A DNA stretch of 14,369 nucleotides, taken from Candidatus Babeliales bacterium (GTDB taxonomy: Bacteria; Babelota; Babeliae; Babelales; JACPOV01). Positions 6,241 to 13,278 of the stretch are shown one piece after another; position 1 is the stretch's first letter; each line of letters starts with the position of its first letter. Where the stretch lies: NCBI GenBank assembly GCA_020050475.1, contig JAGVKP010000050.1, positions 1-14,369 of the forward strand. Reading direction: 5' to 3'. The position numbers and the translations under genes are program-made. A model generated the notes under the pieces. That model worked only from the letters and a program-made list of their open reading frames with translations, was not told the DNA's origin and searched no databases.

Positions 6241-8336
6241 TAAAAAAGAGTTTAAGAGACACAATCATGCATAAAAAGCCAAAAAAAAATATATTTCTTT
6301 TTATTCTATTGAAAATAGCGTCACCGTTATTTGGTATGGAGATAGCAACTCAATCGCAAAGTAAAACCGAACTAACTTTGGGCAACAAAGAAAAAATCCT
6401 CATTCCTAAAGAAACTTTCGAACAGCTCAAAATAGCCTCAGCCCCAATAAATGATTCATTTTCTTTTTCACTCCAAGCAAAGAGCGGCGATAACCCCCAA
6501 GAGATAAATCTCCCTTTGCTGACGAAAAACCAATGGACATTAACAGAGCAGCTATTACCACTCTTTGCTTCAAAAAATGACGATGAAATTCGCAAAAAAA
6601 TCGCAACAATGTCAGCTCAAGAGCTCATATCGCTTCTTGTTGCTAACGAATATTTGGATCTTAATTCGACAACGCAGCTCAAAGTATCATTCGAAACGTA
6701 CAAAACGTTAGTAGAAAAAATGAGCACACAAAGATTTTTGACACAGTATGCAGAATCACCTTTCAGGATAACAGCTCCTGATGATTCACCAGTCTCAGAT
6801 TTTTTACCGCAACGAATCAGTCTGGATGCGGCAAAAGGAATTATTTACCAAAGCGAATTTGTTAAGGGACTCTTCACGCCGCCTACGCGTTTAATAGAAG
6901 CTAATCCTGATAACACAGTTCATAATGATAGAAATCTTCTGGTAGTAAACAACGATGGCTCCTGTGTCATGGCAACTCAGCTAGAATGGTTACAACGTAT
7001 TGCAAATCGTCCTATAGGATCTACTAGCCTTACTATGTACAATCTAACTCATAATATAATCAATACAAAGAATGAACCCAATAGCTTAATACTCTCGGCT
7101 ACATTTGATACCTTGAACAATAAGTTTCTTGTTATTAAAAATGAGTATAAATCACTTCAAGATAAACAAAAAGACATAACCCCTACCACCGCAATTTCAA
7201 TATTTTCTGAAGACGGCAAATGGGAAAAGAATTTTGATATTACCCCAAATCTCAAAAGCTCTGGCCGATACGAATTACATGTCACCCAAGAAGGAAACGA
7301 ATCACACCTCATTGTTATCAGCTACTATCCTAATAACAATCCCAAGATCACTGATAAATACAACATCTATACTGCGCCATGGTCAGTTAACCCCGCCTTA
7401 GAGCTTATTCCCCTAGCTATGGCGGCTAAAGATCGAAATGAGCTTCCGATCTTTAGCAAAGATTTTAAGCTGGTTACTACTCGACCCTCACTCAATCACC
7501 CAGAAAAACGAATTTTAACAAATCTCATTACAGGACAAGTCACAAATTTATCTAATTTCCCATCTGACTGGAATTTTATCCCAGAAAAAAATTCGGATCC
7601 CGGAATAAATATACGAAAATTTTCTTTTTCGCTTGATATGCAACTCCTCATACCTAAAAAAAGTTCAAAAAATCGGGAAATTTATTCTCTACAAAACATA
7701 AAACTTCTTGGTGAAAACTCGCTCTACGATCAACTTGTGACCCAAGACGATAAAGAAGAGAGCCTTACCCCATCGCGAGGATGGTTGTTTCAACAAAAAG
7801 ATGAGCCGCCATTTTCTGTTTTTAAATTTGATCCCCGAAATGACGCTATTTTGGCAAAATTAAAAATTCCTAATATGAAATCTTATAGTTTTAGTGGCGA
7901 CGGAAAAAAAATTGTTTTCTACAGTGAGGAAATGGAAGAAAAAAAACCTCGGCACGCCATTACCGTTGCTGATGTCTCGATTCTGAACGCGATATCAAAA
8001 ATGATCAGTCAAAAGAAATTCTTTGTTGAGCATCTTTTGCTTGTCACAGCTGCTTTATCAAAAACGCCAATATTAAAAATGCATGAAGCTCTCCGTAGTT
8101 TTTATCAAACGCTTGAACCGGAGCTACAAAGAATTGTTGATACGGCCTATGCATCCATGCACAAATCAGAGAGAAAAAAAACAATTGATAGCTCTCGTTT
8201 CGATTCGTTCATAACCCGCTTTTTCAGGTTTTTGGCTCCAAGATTGGTGGCTCCAAAATCGGCACTAACAACCAAAACAATTGATACTGGCAGCCCTGCA
8301 GCACCATCATCAGATTCAGATAATGACCTTGATTAA
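6237..8336 (+). CDS. Exported protein with Skp1/BTB-like domain and beta-propeller (paralogue 1)
   Basis: A 699-residue protein from the ATG at 6237, which overlaps the preceding stop as ATGA. The ATG at 6267 (residue 11) is a strong rival: AAGAGA lies seven bases before it, it gives a more normal signal peptide, and it aligns with the start of the paralogue. Cleavage is likely after FG at 33. Residues about 43-160 follow the Skp1/elongin-C/BTB pattern: strand LTLGNKEKILIPKETFEQL, later INLPLLTKNQWTLTEQLLPLF (90-110), then ELISLLVANEYLDLN (129-143), the counterpart of the Skp1 helix with AANYLDI. Residues about 230-580 carry propeller-like blades with D-G turns: NNDGS (238-242), FSEDGKW (323-329), FSKDFKLV (406-413), FSLDMQLL (464-471), FSGDGKKIVFY (552-562). 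A helical module (583-640) and a disordered acidic tail ending DNDLD follow. Domain calls are from pattern reading only. It is more AT-rich than its upstream neighbour. Confidence 0.8.
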   Translation: MIKKSLRDTIMHKKPKKNIFLFILLKIASPLFGMEIATQSQSKTELTLGNKEKILIPKETFEQLKIASAPINDSFSFSLQAKSGDNPQEINLPLLTKNQWTLTEQLLPLFASKNDDEIRKKIATMSAQELISLLVANEYLDLNSTTQLKVSFETYKTLVEKMSTQRFLTQYAESPFRITAPDDSPVSDFLPQRISLDAAKGIIYQSEFVKGLFTPPTRLIEANPDNTVHNDRNLLVVNNDGSCVMATQLEWLQRIANRPIGSTSLTMYNLTHNIINTKNEPNSLILSATFDTLNNKFLVIKNEYKSLQDKQKDITPTTAISIFSEDGKWEKNFDITPNLKSSGRYELHVTQEGNESHLIVISYYPNNNPKITDKYNIYTAPWSVNPALELIPLAMAAKDRNELPIFSKDFKLVTTRPSLNHPEKRILTNLITGQVTNLSNFPSDWNFIPEKNSDPGINIRKFSFSLDMQLLIPKKSSKNREIYSLQNIKLLGENSLYDQLVTQDDKEESLTPSRGWLFQQKDEPPFSVFKFDPRNDAILAKLKIPNMKSYSFSGDGKKIVFYSEEMEEKKPRHAITVADVSILNAISKMISQKKFFVEHLLLVTAALSKTPILKMHEALRSFYQTLEPELQRIVDTAYASMHKSERKKTIDSSRFDSFITRFFRFLAPRLVAPKSALTTKTIDTGSPAAPSSDSDNDLD

Positions 8337-8361
8337 CCAATAATCTAAAGGTACACACAAA

Positions 8362-10461
8362 ATGCATTCATCTTCCTATCCAATAATTACCACTCTTTTT
8401 TTATCTGTTACGTTGCCATTATGCTGCGCTGTGAAAACTGAACAAAATAGCAATGCCGATTTATCGCTCAGTGTACGATTACGCGACGAAACACTTAATA
8501 TTACCAAAAAGGAATGGCAAAACTTACTTAGGCATTCGGAAACCCTCAAGCATTTGTACACCCCTAAGCTCAATCCCTTGGTGACCGAAAAAACTGAATC
8601 AGCTGATATAGTCACCCAACCCGAAATCGATCTTTCATATCTCAGTAAAAAAGACTGGAATATCGTAACGCCGTTTGTAGGACCTTTAGGTCGTTCTATA
8701 AATACCCTAAAAAGACTGGATTTATCTTTCAGGGATTCCCTCTCATTACTTATGAGCAGCAGATACTTAGAATTAAACAACGACGTTGAATTCGCCGCAT
8801 ACCAACAAGCAGTAAATCAGCTGGAAAGCTCTGAGTTTTTGCAGGAATATGCCCAGTCTCCTTTTCCGATAACAATAACAACTAACGCAAACGGTGATAC
8901 CCCTGGGCTGGTGCCTCCAGATCTGAGCCACGAAATAGCAAAGGGCGCTTTTGTATCAAGTCAACCTATTGCTGATGCTCTACTCAAAAAACCTACTGTC
9001 ATAGATACTTATCAGACTCCCTTCGAACGCGGATATAGCAACGATCTTGTAATCATGAATAAAGACGGATCTCGCATAATGAGAGTAAAAAAGGGCCATT
9101 ACAATTCAGATTATCAATCAATAAGCGACGGCTTTATTCTTTATCACGTAAAAGAGGGAAATACGCAGCCTCTAACCGGACAAGTAGAGCTGAATGGCAC
9201 AATACATGCGGCAACGTTTGATAACGTTAACAATACATTTCTGATAGTAGTCAATGAGGACAAAAACGGATCTTTATCTACCCGCATTAAGATATTTTCT
9301 GCCGACGGCCGCTTGCAAGCACAGTGTCAGATAAAACCAGCACTCAAAAACAGGCAAGCAATAACGTTAAAGGTTACTGATGGCGAGCATCCACATATTA
9401 TAATATCTACAAAACAGTCTCATGGGGCCTTCAAGAATCTCATTTATTCACATCCGTGGGCAGTTCAGACTGCGCCAACAGATATTACATTGACCGAACC
9501 AAAAGCTCGCGACACAGCCAATTACTCAGTTTTTAGCAAAGACCACCAATTAGTCGTCACCAAGCCATCGACTGATGACAATGTATCGCCAATACTTACC
9601 AATCTCATCACTGATAAAACAACTGAGCTCAGTGATTTTCCTTCTAATTGGTACAAAACAGTTAAAGAAGAACTCGATGAGTTCAACATGAAAAAAGAAA
9701 GCATCATACCAAAATTCTGTTTTTCACTGGATGGGCAACAGTTGATTCGATTCAATAAATCGAAGAACTATGATAAAATATATTCTCTTCAATCAAAACA
9801 AATAAATTTTCAAACAACCTTGTTTGACCAATTAGCCGAAAAAGACGGTACTCTTACGCTGTATAGCAGGATCAAAAATGATAGCGTCATTTTGTCTAGT
9901 CAATGGCTGATAGCACAAGGAAATAGAGTTCGACATCATCCAAGCTTTAAAGAACCTTATATCACTATTTCAGCAAAAAGCGTTGGCATCTCACCCGATC
10001 GAGGCGCTTATTTATTATCAAATGACTCGCGCTATCAATCAATTAACAGTTGCTTCAGCGGCGATGGAAAAAAAATTGCTTTTTATACAGTGATTGATTA
10101 TCACCATCAGCACAAAATTGAAGTTTTTGATGTATCATTTCTCAATGCTGTTTCAAAAATGATCCACCAGAAAAAATTCTTTATCGAGCATTTTTTATTG
10201 ATCAGCACGGCATTAGCAAAAATACCACTTGAAAAGATGCTTGCAGTATTTCAGAAATTTTATGAAACCCTTGAGCCAGAGCTCCAACAAATGGTTAGAA
10301 CTGAATATCAGGCTCAGCGCACTAGTAAGAAGAACGATAACTCGTTTGCTCAAAGATTTTGGCATTTTGTAGCTTCTCGCATCTTACGCGATTCTCCGAT
10401 CAAAAAAAGTGACTCATCCAATCCTGCAGCTGCAAAATCAAATGATGATAACCTTGATTAA
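8362..10461 (+). CDS. Exported protein with Skp1/BTB-like domain and beta-propeller (paralogue 2)
   Basis: The second 699-residue member of the tandem pair, 25 bases after the first. AAAGGT at 8347-8352 sits nine bases before the ATG. The signal peptide is MHSSSYPIITTLFLSVTLPL with CCA, cut near residue 23. Residues about 34-152 match the Skp1/BTB pattern: SVRLRDETLNITKKEWQNLL, then EIDLSYLSKKDWNIVTPFV (88-106), then DSLSLLMSSRYLELN (125-139). Propeller-like turns follow: NKDGSRIM (233-240), FSADGRL (312-318), FSKDHQLVVT (391-400), FSLDGQQLI (454-462), SPDRGAYLL (544-552), FSGDGKKIAFY (565-575). The C-terminal helical module (591-649) is the part most like paralogue 1, with KMIHQKKFFIEH and ETLEPELQ. 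The tail ends DDNLD. Some segments are nearly identical to paralogue 1 (ILTNLIT, FSGDGKKI), but overall divergence is high, so the duplication is old. Confidence 0.82.
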   Translation: MHSSSYPIITTLFLSVTLPLCCAVKTEQNSNADLSLSVRLRDETLNITKKEWQNLLRHSETLKHLYTPKLNPLVTEKTESADIVTQPEIDLSYLSKKDWNIVTPFVGPLGRSINTLKRLDLSFRDSLSLLMSSRYLELNNDVEFAAYQQAVNQLESSEFLQEYAQSPFPITITTNANGDTPGLVPPDLSHEIAKGAFVSSQPIADALLKKPTVIDTYQTPFERGYSNDLVIMNKDGSRIMRVKKGHYNSDYQSISDGFILYHVKEGNTQPLTGQVELNGTIHAATFDNVNNTFLIVVNEDKNGSLSTRIKIFSADGRLQAQCQIKPALKNRQAITLKVTDGEHPHIIISTKQSHGAFKNLIYSHPWAVQTAPTDITLTEPKARDTANYSVFSKDHQLVVTKPSTDDNVSPILTNLITDKTTELSDFPSNWYKTVKEELDEFNMKKESIIPKFCFSLDGQQLIRFNKSKNYDKIYSLQSKQINFQTTLFDQLAEKDGTLTLYSRIKNDSVILSSQWLIAQGNRVRHHPSFKEPYITISAKSVGISPDRGAYLLSNDSRYQSINSCFSGDGKKIAFYTVIDYHHQHKIEVFDVSFLNAVSKMIHQKKFFIEHFLLISTALAKIPLEKMLAVFQKFYETLEPELQQMVRTEYQAQRTSKKNDNSFAQRFWHFVASRILRDSPIKKSDSSNPAAAKSNDDNLD

Positions 10462-10481
10462 GCGGTAAAGTCTGCTTTTTT
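10460..10481 (+). terminator. Weak intrinsic terminator after the paralogue pair
   Basis: AAGCGG (10460-10465) can pair with CTGCTT (10472-10477), with one G-T wobble and a six-base loop, and the right arm continues into a T run ending at 10481. The hairpin starts within the TAA stop. The stem is short, so termination may be partial, but the position at the end of a long rightward run fits. Confidence 0.45.
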
Positions 10482-10507
10482 GTATTGGCAATAGCTATTC
10501 GGTTCTC

Positions 10508-10537
10508 TTGCATTTTGTGCCCCTAGTGGCATACAGT
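10508..10537 (+). promoter_or_regulatory. Possible promoter in the 10462-10935 interval
   Basis: TTGCAT at 10508-10513 and TACAGT at 10532-10537 are separated by 18 bases. Both are imperfect sigma70 boxes. They lie just after the probable terminator and before a perfect AAGGAGG at 10558-10564, so they could start a transcript carrying the small ORFs and the lipase-like lipoprotein. Confidence 0.35.
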
Positions 10538-10570
10538 AATGGTGGTTACTCTTAAAAAAGGAGGCATGCC

Positions 10571-10714
10571 ATGCCATACACCATATCTCGATTAGCGAAA
10601 GGAACAGCTAGCAACTCTCCTTTAAAAAAAACTTCTTGCACATCCCTTTTTTATTTCTTGCCTGCCGCCCCCTGGCGCCAGCGGCGCATAGTTACCGCGA
10701 GTCACTTGGCATAA
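10571..10714 (+). CDS. Candidate small protein (47 residues), unknown function
   Basis: A perfect Shine-Dalgarno AAGGAGG (10558-10564) lies six bases before this ATG, the best ribosome site in the window. The ORF encodes 47 residues beginning MPYTISRLAKGTASN, basic (several Lys/Arg), with a short hydrophobic patch SLFYFLPAAPW and a basic QRRI segment. It ends at TAA 10712-10714. I see no family. It may be a real small protein or a leader peptide for what follows. A GC-rich hairpin lies inside its 3' part. Only the ribosome site supports it, so confidence is modest. Confidence 0.4.
   Translation: MPYTISRLAKGTASNSPLKKTSCTSLFYFLPAAPWRQRRIVTASHLA
10675..10687 (+). other. GC-rich hairpin with overlapping palindrome in an AT-rich interval
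   Basis: GCGCC (10675-10679) and GGCGC (10683-10687) form a five-pair GC stem with a three-base loop. An overlapping perfect 10-base palindrome CTGGCGCCAG lies at 10672-10681, and GCCGC (10664-10668) can alternatively pair with GCGGC (10681-10685). No T run follows, so it is not a standard terminator. It could be a regulatory RNA structure or a protein-binding palindrome. Confidence 0.35.
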
Positions 10715-10765
10715 CGGTCTCTTTTCATCAAACCAACTTTTATTTTTCTCGGTAGGGATTTGATC

Positions 10766-10915
10766 ATGAAGCACACACAAAGCTTTCTATGGACTTTTAT
10801 TAAAGTAGTTTTTTTGCTCTTAATTGCCAGTATTGAGCCATTAGCCCATCGCCTTTATGCAAAAGGTGCTAGCAAAGGGATAACGTGTTATACTCATCAT
10901 TACTTCAGCAGCTAA
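10766..10915 (+). CDS. Candidate small membrane or exported protein (49 residues)
   Basis: The ATG at 10766 follows GGTAGGGA (10751-10758) by seven bases, a good ribosome site. The 49-residue product starts MKHTQSFLWTFIKVVFLLLIA, a positively charged start then a hydrophobic stretch to about residue 22, as in a signal peptide or single membrane helix, then a short polar tail ending YFSS at TAA 10913-10915. It stops 20 bases before the ATG of the lipase-like lipoprotein, so the two could be co-transcribed and coupled. No family is recognised. It could be a real small membrane protein or a decayed signal-peptide gene. Confidence 0.5.
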   Translation: MKHTQSFLWTFIKVVFLLLIASIEPLAHRLYAKGASKGITCYTHHYFSS

Positions 10916-10935
10916 CCTCAAAATGGGAAATACCC

Positions 10936-11874
10936 ATGCCAACCACCCTCAGATGCTCGACAAGCCGCCACTTATGGTTATCTTTCCCGATCTGCGTACT
11001 GACGATACTAGGCGCCTGCTCAAAGGAGCAGCCCATACCCGAACAGCAAGGGATGTCCTCGCTGCCAGATTATCCGGCAGTACCGCGGGTCACCGTCTGG
11101 GTACATGGTACTCATTTTTGGTTCAATAAATTGTCAAAAACCATACGAGGGCAAGATGAAGGGCTCCATAGTGCGGCAACAGTACCGGAAAACTATCTAT
11201 ATCGGTGGCTGATTGCTGATAAGCTCTCCAAAATGAATCCGACCGAGTTTCCGCTTGAACATTTTCATTTTTTTTGCTGGTCAGGGCAGCTCAGTTTTGA
11301 GCAGCGCCAAAAAGCTGCTGAGCGATTAGCTGGTGATCTAGCTCAATTACAATCTGCGTATCTAAAAAAATACGGCGTACCGCCTCATATTACTCTCATC
11401 ACTCATAGCCATGGAGGCAATGTGGCGCTTAATATTGCCACGCAAGAAAACAAAACGGCTATTGACCGGCTGGTGCTTCTTGCCGTTCCGGTACAGCAAC
11501 GCACCGTTTCATATATACATGATCCGATTTTTAAAAAAGTGTATTCATTTTATTCAACGCACGATTTTATTCAGCGGGGTGACCCGCAGGGGCTTTATAG
11601 CGAGACAGAGGAAGAAAAAAAAGTGCAACAAAAAAAACCGCTTTTTTCTGACCGCACTTTTCCGGCAACTCCCTCATCCCTTGTGCAGGCGCGCGTCAAA
11701 TTCAAAGGGCCGGGCCCGTTTCATGTATCTTATCTTTTCTCAACTTTTTTAAGTTGCCTGGATGCAATGGTAAAAAATATGGATGCTGCGCGCGAGCGGG
11801 ACTGCCATCATCTTTCATTTAAAATTACCAAAGCTGCTATTATCGACATGCATGATAAAAAAACAAGCACTTAA
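10936..11874 (+). CDS. Lipoprotein with alpha/beta-hydrolase (lipase/esterase-like) domain
   Basis: A 312-residue protein. ATG at 10936 is chosen over an upstream in-frame GTG at 10885 because it gives a textbook lipoprotein signal, with hydrophobic residues 13-27 ending in the lipobox LGAC (C28), and a GGGA sits seven bases before it. The mature part starts with an alpha/beta-hydrolase strand and oxyanion-type loop, VTVWVHGTHFWF (52-63). The nucleophile elbow is ITLITHSHGGNVAL (152-165), with S158 as likely nucleophile. D210 (YSTHDFI) and H263 (GPFHVSYLF) are placed to complete the triad. This resembles serine esterases of the DUF676/PGAP1-like type. A charged Lys/Glu-rich insert (222-235, encoded with two runs of eight A) separates D210 from the last segment. 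Likely anchored in a membrane facing the periplasm or surface, acting on lipid or ester substrates; substrate unknown. Confidence 0.85.
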   Translation: MPTTLRCSTSRHLWLSFPICVLTILGACSKEQPIPEQQGMSSLPDYPAVPRVTVWVHGTHFWFNKLSKTIRGQDEGLHSAATVPENYLYRWLIADKLSKMNPTEFPLEHFHFFCWSGQLSFEQRQKAAERLAGDLAQLQSAYLKKYGVPPHITLITHSHGGNVALNIATQENKTAIDRLVLLAVPVQQRTVSYIHDPIFKKVYSFYSTHDFIQRGDPQGLYSETEEEKKVQQKKPLFSDRTFPATPSSLVQARVKFKGPGPFHVSYLFSTFLSCLDAMVKNMDAARERDCHHLSFKITKAAIIDMHDKKTST

Positions 11875-12431
11875 ATCCGTTGCTCTTTTTGTTTTGCCCG
11901 GCAACGGATCGTATACCAGCAGATAGCCGGCCAATAAACGGTCCAGGTGAGATACCAGGGCGCATCCATATATGATTTGAGCGTATCTACTAATGCAATA
12001 TGCTCCTTTTTTACGCGTATCTGCTCCGGATCATCAGTGACTTTTTTGCGCTCATCAGCTTCTGTTTTTTTTTGCTGCTGAAAGTCATCGCGCGCTTGCT
12101 TTATTTGTCTTTCAATTTTTGGCGATTCTATTTTTTTCCACTGCTCGTCGCGTTCTTTTTTTTCCAAATCGTATACGCAATTGCTCAAATATCGCCGCTT
12201 TTTTATGCGAGAGTCTTCTGCAATCTGTAAAAAAGAGGTGATCGAATTTTGGAGCTTTTGTGGCGATAGATATAATTTTTCATAAAACTGCCAATTGACG
12301 TACGATTGCCCATATTTTTTTTGAGCAGCTTTTGCACCCAAAGCAATTTTTTGTAAGTGCTGACACCGAATTGCACTACACGAAACGATTATAAAAAACA
12401 GTACACAATTAATAGTTATACTACGTATCAC
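11871..12431 (-). CDS. Putative lipoprotein with charged helical core and C-terminal membrane helix
   Basis: A 186-residue protein of unknown function. The start is a GTG at 12431, with AAGGA nine bases upstream; nearby ATGs on this strand are out of frame and hit stops at once. The N-terminus MIRSITINCVLFFIIVSC fits a lipoprotein signal (lipobox IVSC, C18). A second Cys lies at 23. Residues about 84-145 are very rich in Lys, Glu, Gln, Asp and Arg with helix-forming pattern, probably a coiled coil (DLEKKERDEQWKK, DDFQQQKKTEADERKK). Residues 157-175 (APWYLTWTVYWPAICWYTI region) are a Trp-rich hydrophobic helix followed by a basic tail, so the C-terminus may be membrane-bound. The stop shares the palindrome TTAA with the convergent lipase-like gene, a four-base overlap. 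Confidence 0.78.
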   Translation of the reverse strand: MIRSITINCVLFFIIVSCSAIRCQHLQKIALGAKAAQKKYGQSYVNWQFYEKLYLSPQKLQNSITSFLQIAEDSRIKKRRYLSNCVYDLEKKERDEQWKKIESPKIERQIKQARDDFQQQKKTEADERKKVTDDPEQIRVKKEHIALVDTLKSYMDAPWYLTWTVYWPAICWYTIRCRAKQKEQRI

Positions 12432-12466
12432 TCATTCATTTCCTTCACCCCTTACAAGGATGCTTC

Positions 12467-12592
12467 ATGACTAAGTATGCTCTACCGGTATACCATGAAA
12501 GTGCTTGGCACGTGAAGACTGTTATCCGCAACCATAGAAAAAAAATTATATTTTCAGTCGAGCGTAACCAATTCCTACTGCCGTTCGATTGA
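12467..12592 (+). CDS. Doubtful small ORF (41 residues) opposite the leftward genes
   Basis: The ATG at 12467 follows AAGGA (12456-12460) by six bases, a good ribosome site, and encodes 41 residues (MTKYALPVYHESAWHVKTV start) that are basic and mostly soluble, ending at TGA 12590-12592. It overlaps the 3' end of the leftward gene at 12546-13193 by 47 bases and lies in the 114-base gap between two leftward genes. No promoter or family is seen. It is listed because of the ribosome site only. Confidence 0.2.
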   Translation: MTKYALPVYHESAWHVKTVIRNHRKKIIFSVERNQFLLPFD

Positions 12593-13193
12593 AAATATAA
12601 GGCATAGATTTTTCGCTCAACCCGAGAAATTTTTTGGATTCAAAATGCTTCATGCCACTCTTGATAGCGTTCTGACGTGGCCGCTCTACTTTGATTTGTT
12701 CTTCAGAAACGATGTGCGAACTCTTGCGCATTACCTCCGATTGCGGTGAGCGTTCACGTTTAGACGCTTTTTTTTGCCATGGTCTTTGGTAGTATGCCTG
12801 CTGCAAAACTCTTTGCATAAACGAGATATCAGCTTCGTAAATAGCAGAGAGTTTGTAATGAATACACGTCAGATGGTTTTCAAGACGCCTCACCAGGGCC
12901 ATTTCTTCATCAATCAGTTGCTTACGCTTCAAATCAGGCAAAATATTGCGCAACATGCGCAATTGATAATCGATACTCTCGCAATCACGACGGCCATTTT
13001 CTAAAATTTCATCTATTAATTTCACGGAATCTGTAAATAAGCAGCCAGACTTTGCAATCTTTGCGGGTATGTGGACAAATCCACTCAGCGCACTCTCAGG
13101 AAAATCCTCAAAGCTGCTTACCGACAATTCATTGCCACCCGCGACTACTCTCTCACTCATAAGCAAAAAACAGGTTACCAGACCCCATCTCAT
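12546..13193 (-). CDS. Exported helical protein of unknown function
   Basis: A 215-residue protein with no family I recognise. The ATG at 13193 is chosen because AGGGG lies eight bases upstream and it yields a signal peptide (MRWGLVTCFLLMSERVVA, cut after 18). The frame runs back to a TTG at 13232, which would bury that signal. The mature part has four cysteines (51, 71, 110 and near them one spacing of about 20-40), enough for disulphides outside the cytoplasm. Residues about 52-135 are alternating charged and hydrophobic, likely a helical bundle or coiled coil (IDYQLRMLRNILPDLKRK, EEMALVRRLENHL). Residues 136-180 are basic and probably disordered. The C-terminus (195-215) ends SMPYIFNRTAVGIGYARLKI, beta-like and aromatic, a little like the last strand of an outer-membrane protein, but one strand is not enough to claim that. 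Confidence 0.78.
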   Translation of the reverse strand: MRWGLVTCFLLMSERVVAGGNELSVSSFEDFPESALSGFVHIPAKIAKSGCLFTDSVKLIDEILENGRRDCESIDYQLRMLRNILPDLKRKQLIDEEMALVRRLENHLTCIHYKLSAIYEADISFMQRVLQQAYYQRPWQKKASKRERSPQSEVMRKSSHIVSEEQIKVERPRQNAIKSGMKHFESKKFLGLSEKSMPYIFNRTAVGIGYARLKI

Positions 13194-13247
13194 AAATATT
13201 TCCCCTAAGCTAGCACTCCCCTTTTGGTGCAATACTCATTAAGCATA

Positions 13248-13278
13248 GCAAAAAAGGCGTTATTTTGCCTCTTTTTGC
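13248..13278 (-). terminator. Intrinsic terminator of the transketolase gene, overlapping its stop codon
   Basis: Read on the minus strand, GCAAAAAGAGGC pairs with GCCTTTTTTGC across an eight-base loop that contains the TAA stop (13260-13262): a GC core of three pairs, then mostly A-T pairs with one G-T wobble and one bulge, with the right arm giving a run of six T. A-tract/T-tract layout means it may also work weakly in the other direction. Confidence 0.65.

Noticed and set aside
8376..8780. Leftward 134-residue ORF opposite the second paralogue
   Set aside because: Antisense to the signal peptide and Skp1/BTB-like domain, whose coding is supported by the paralogue; no export signal, family or start context.
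10885..10935. GTG at 10885 as start of the lipase-like lipoprotein
   Set aside because: It puts 17 polar residues before a perfect lipoprotein signal and overlaps the small ORF at 10766-10915.
13194..13232. TTG at 13232 as start of the exported helical protein
   Set aside because: ATG at 13193 has an AGGGG ribosome site and directly begins the signal peptide.
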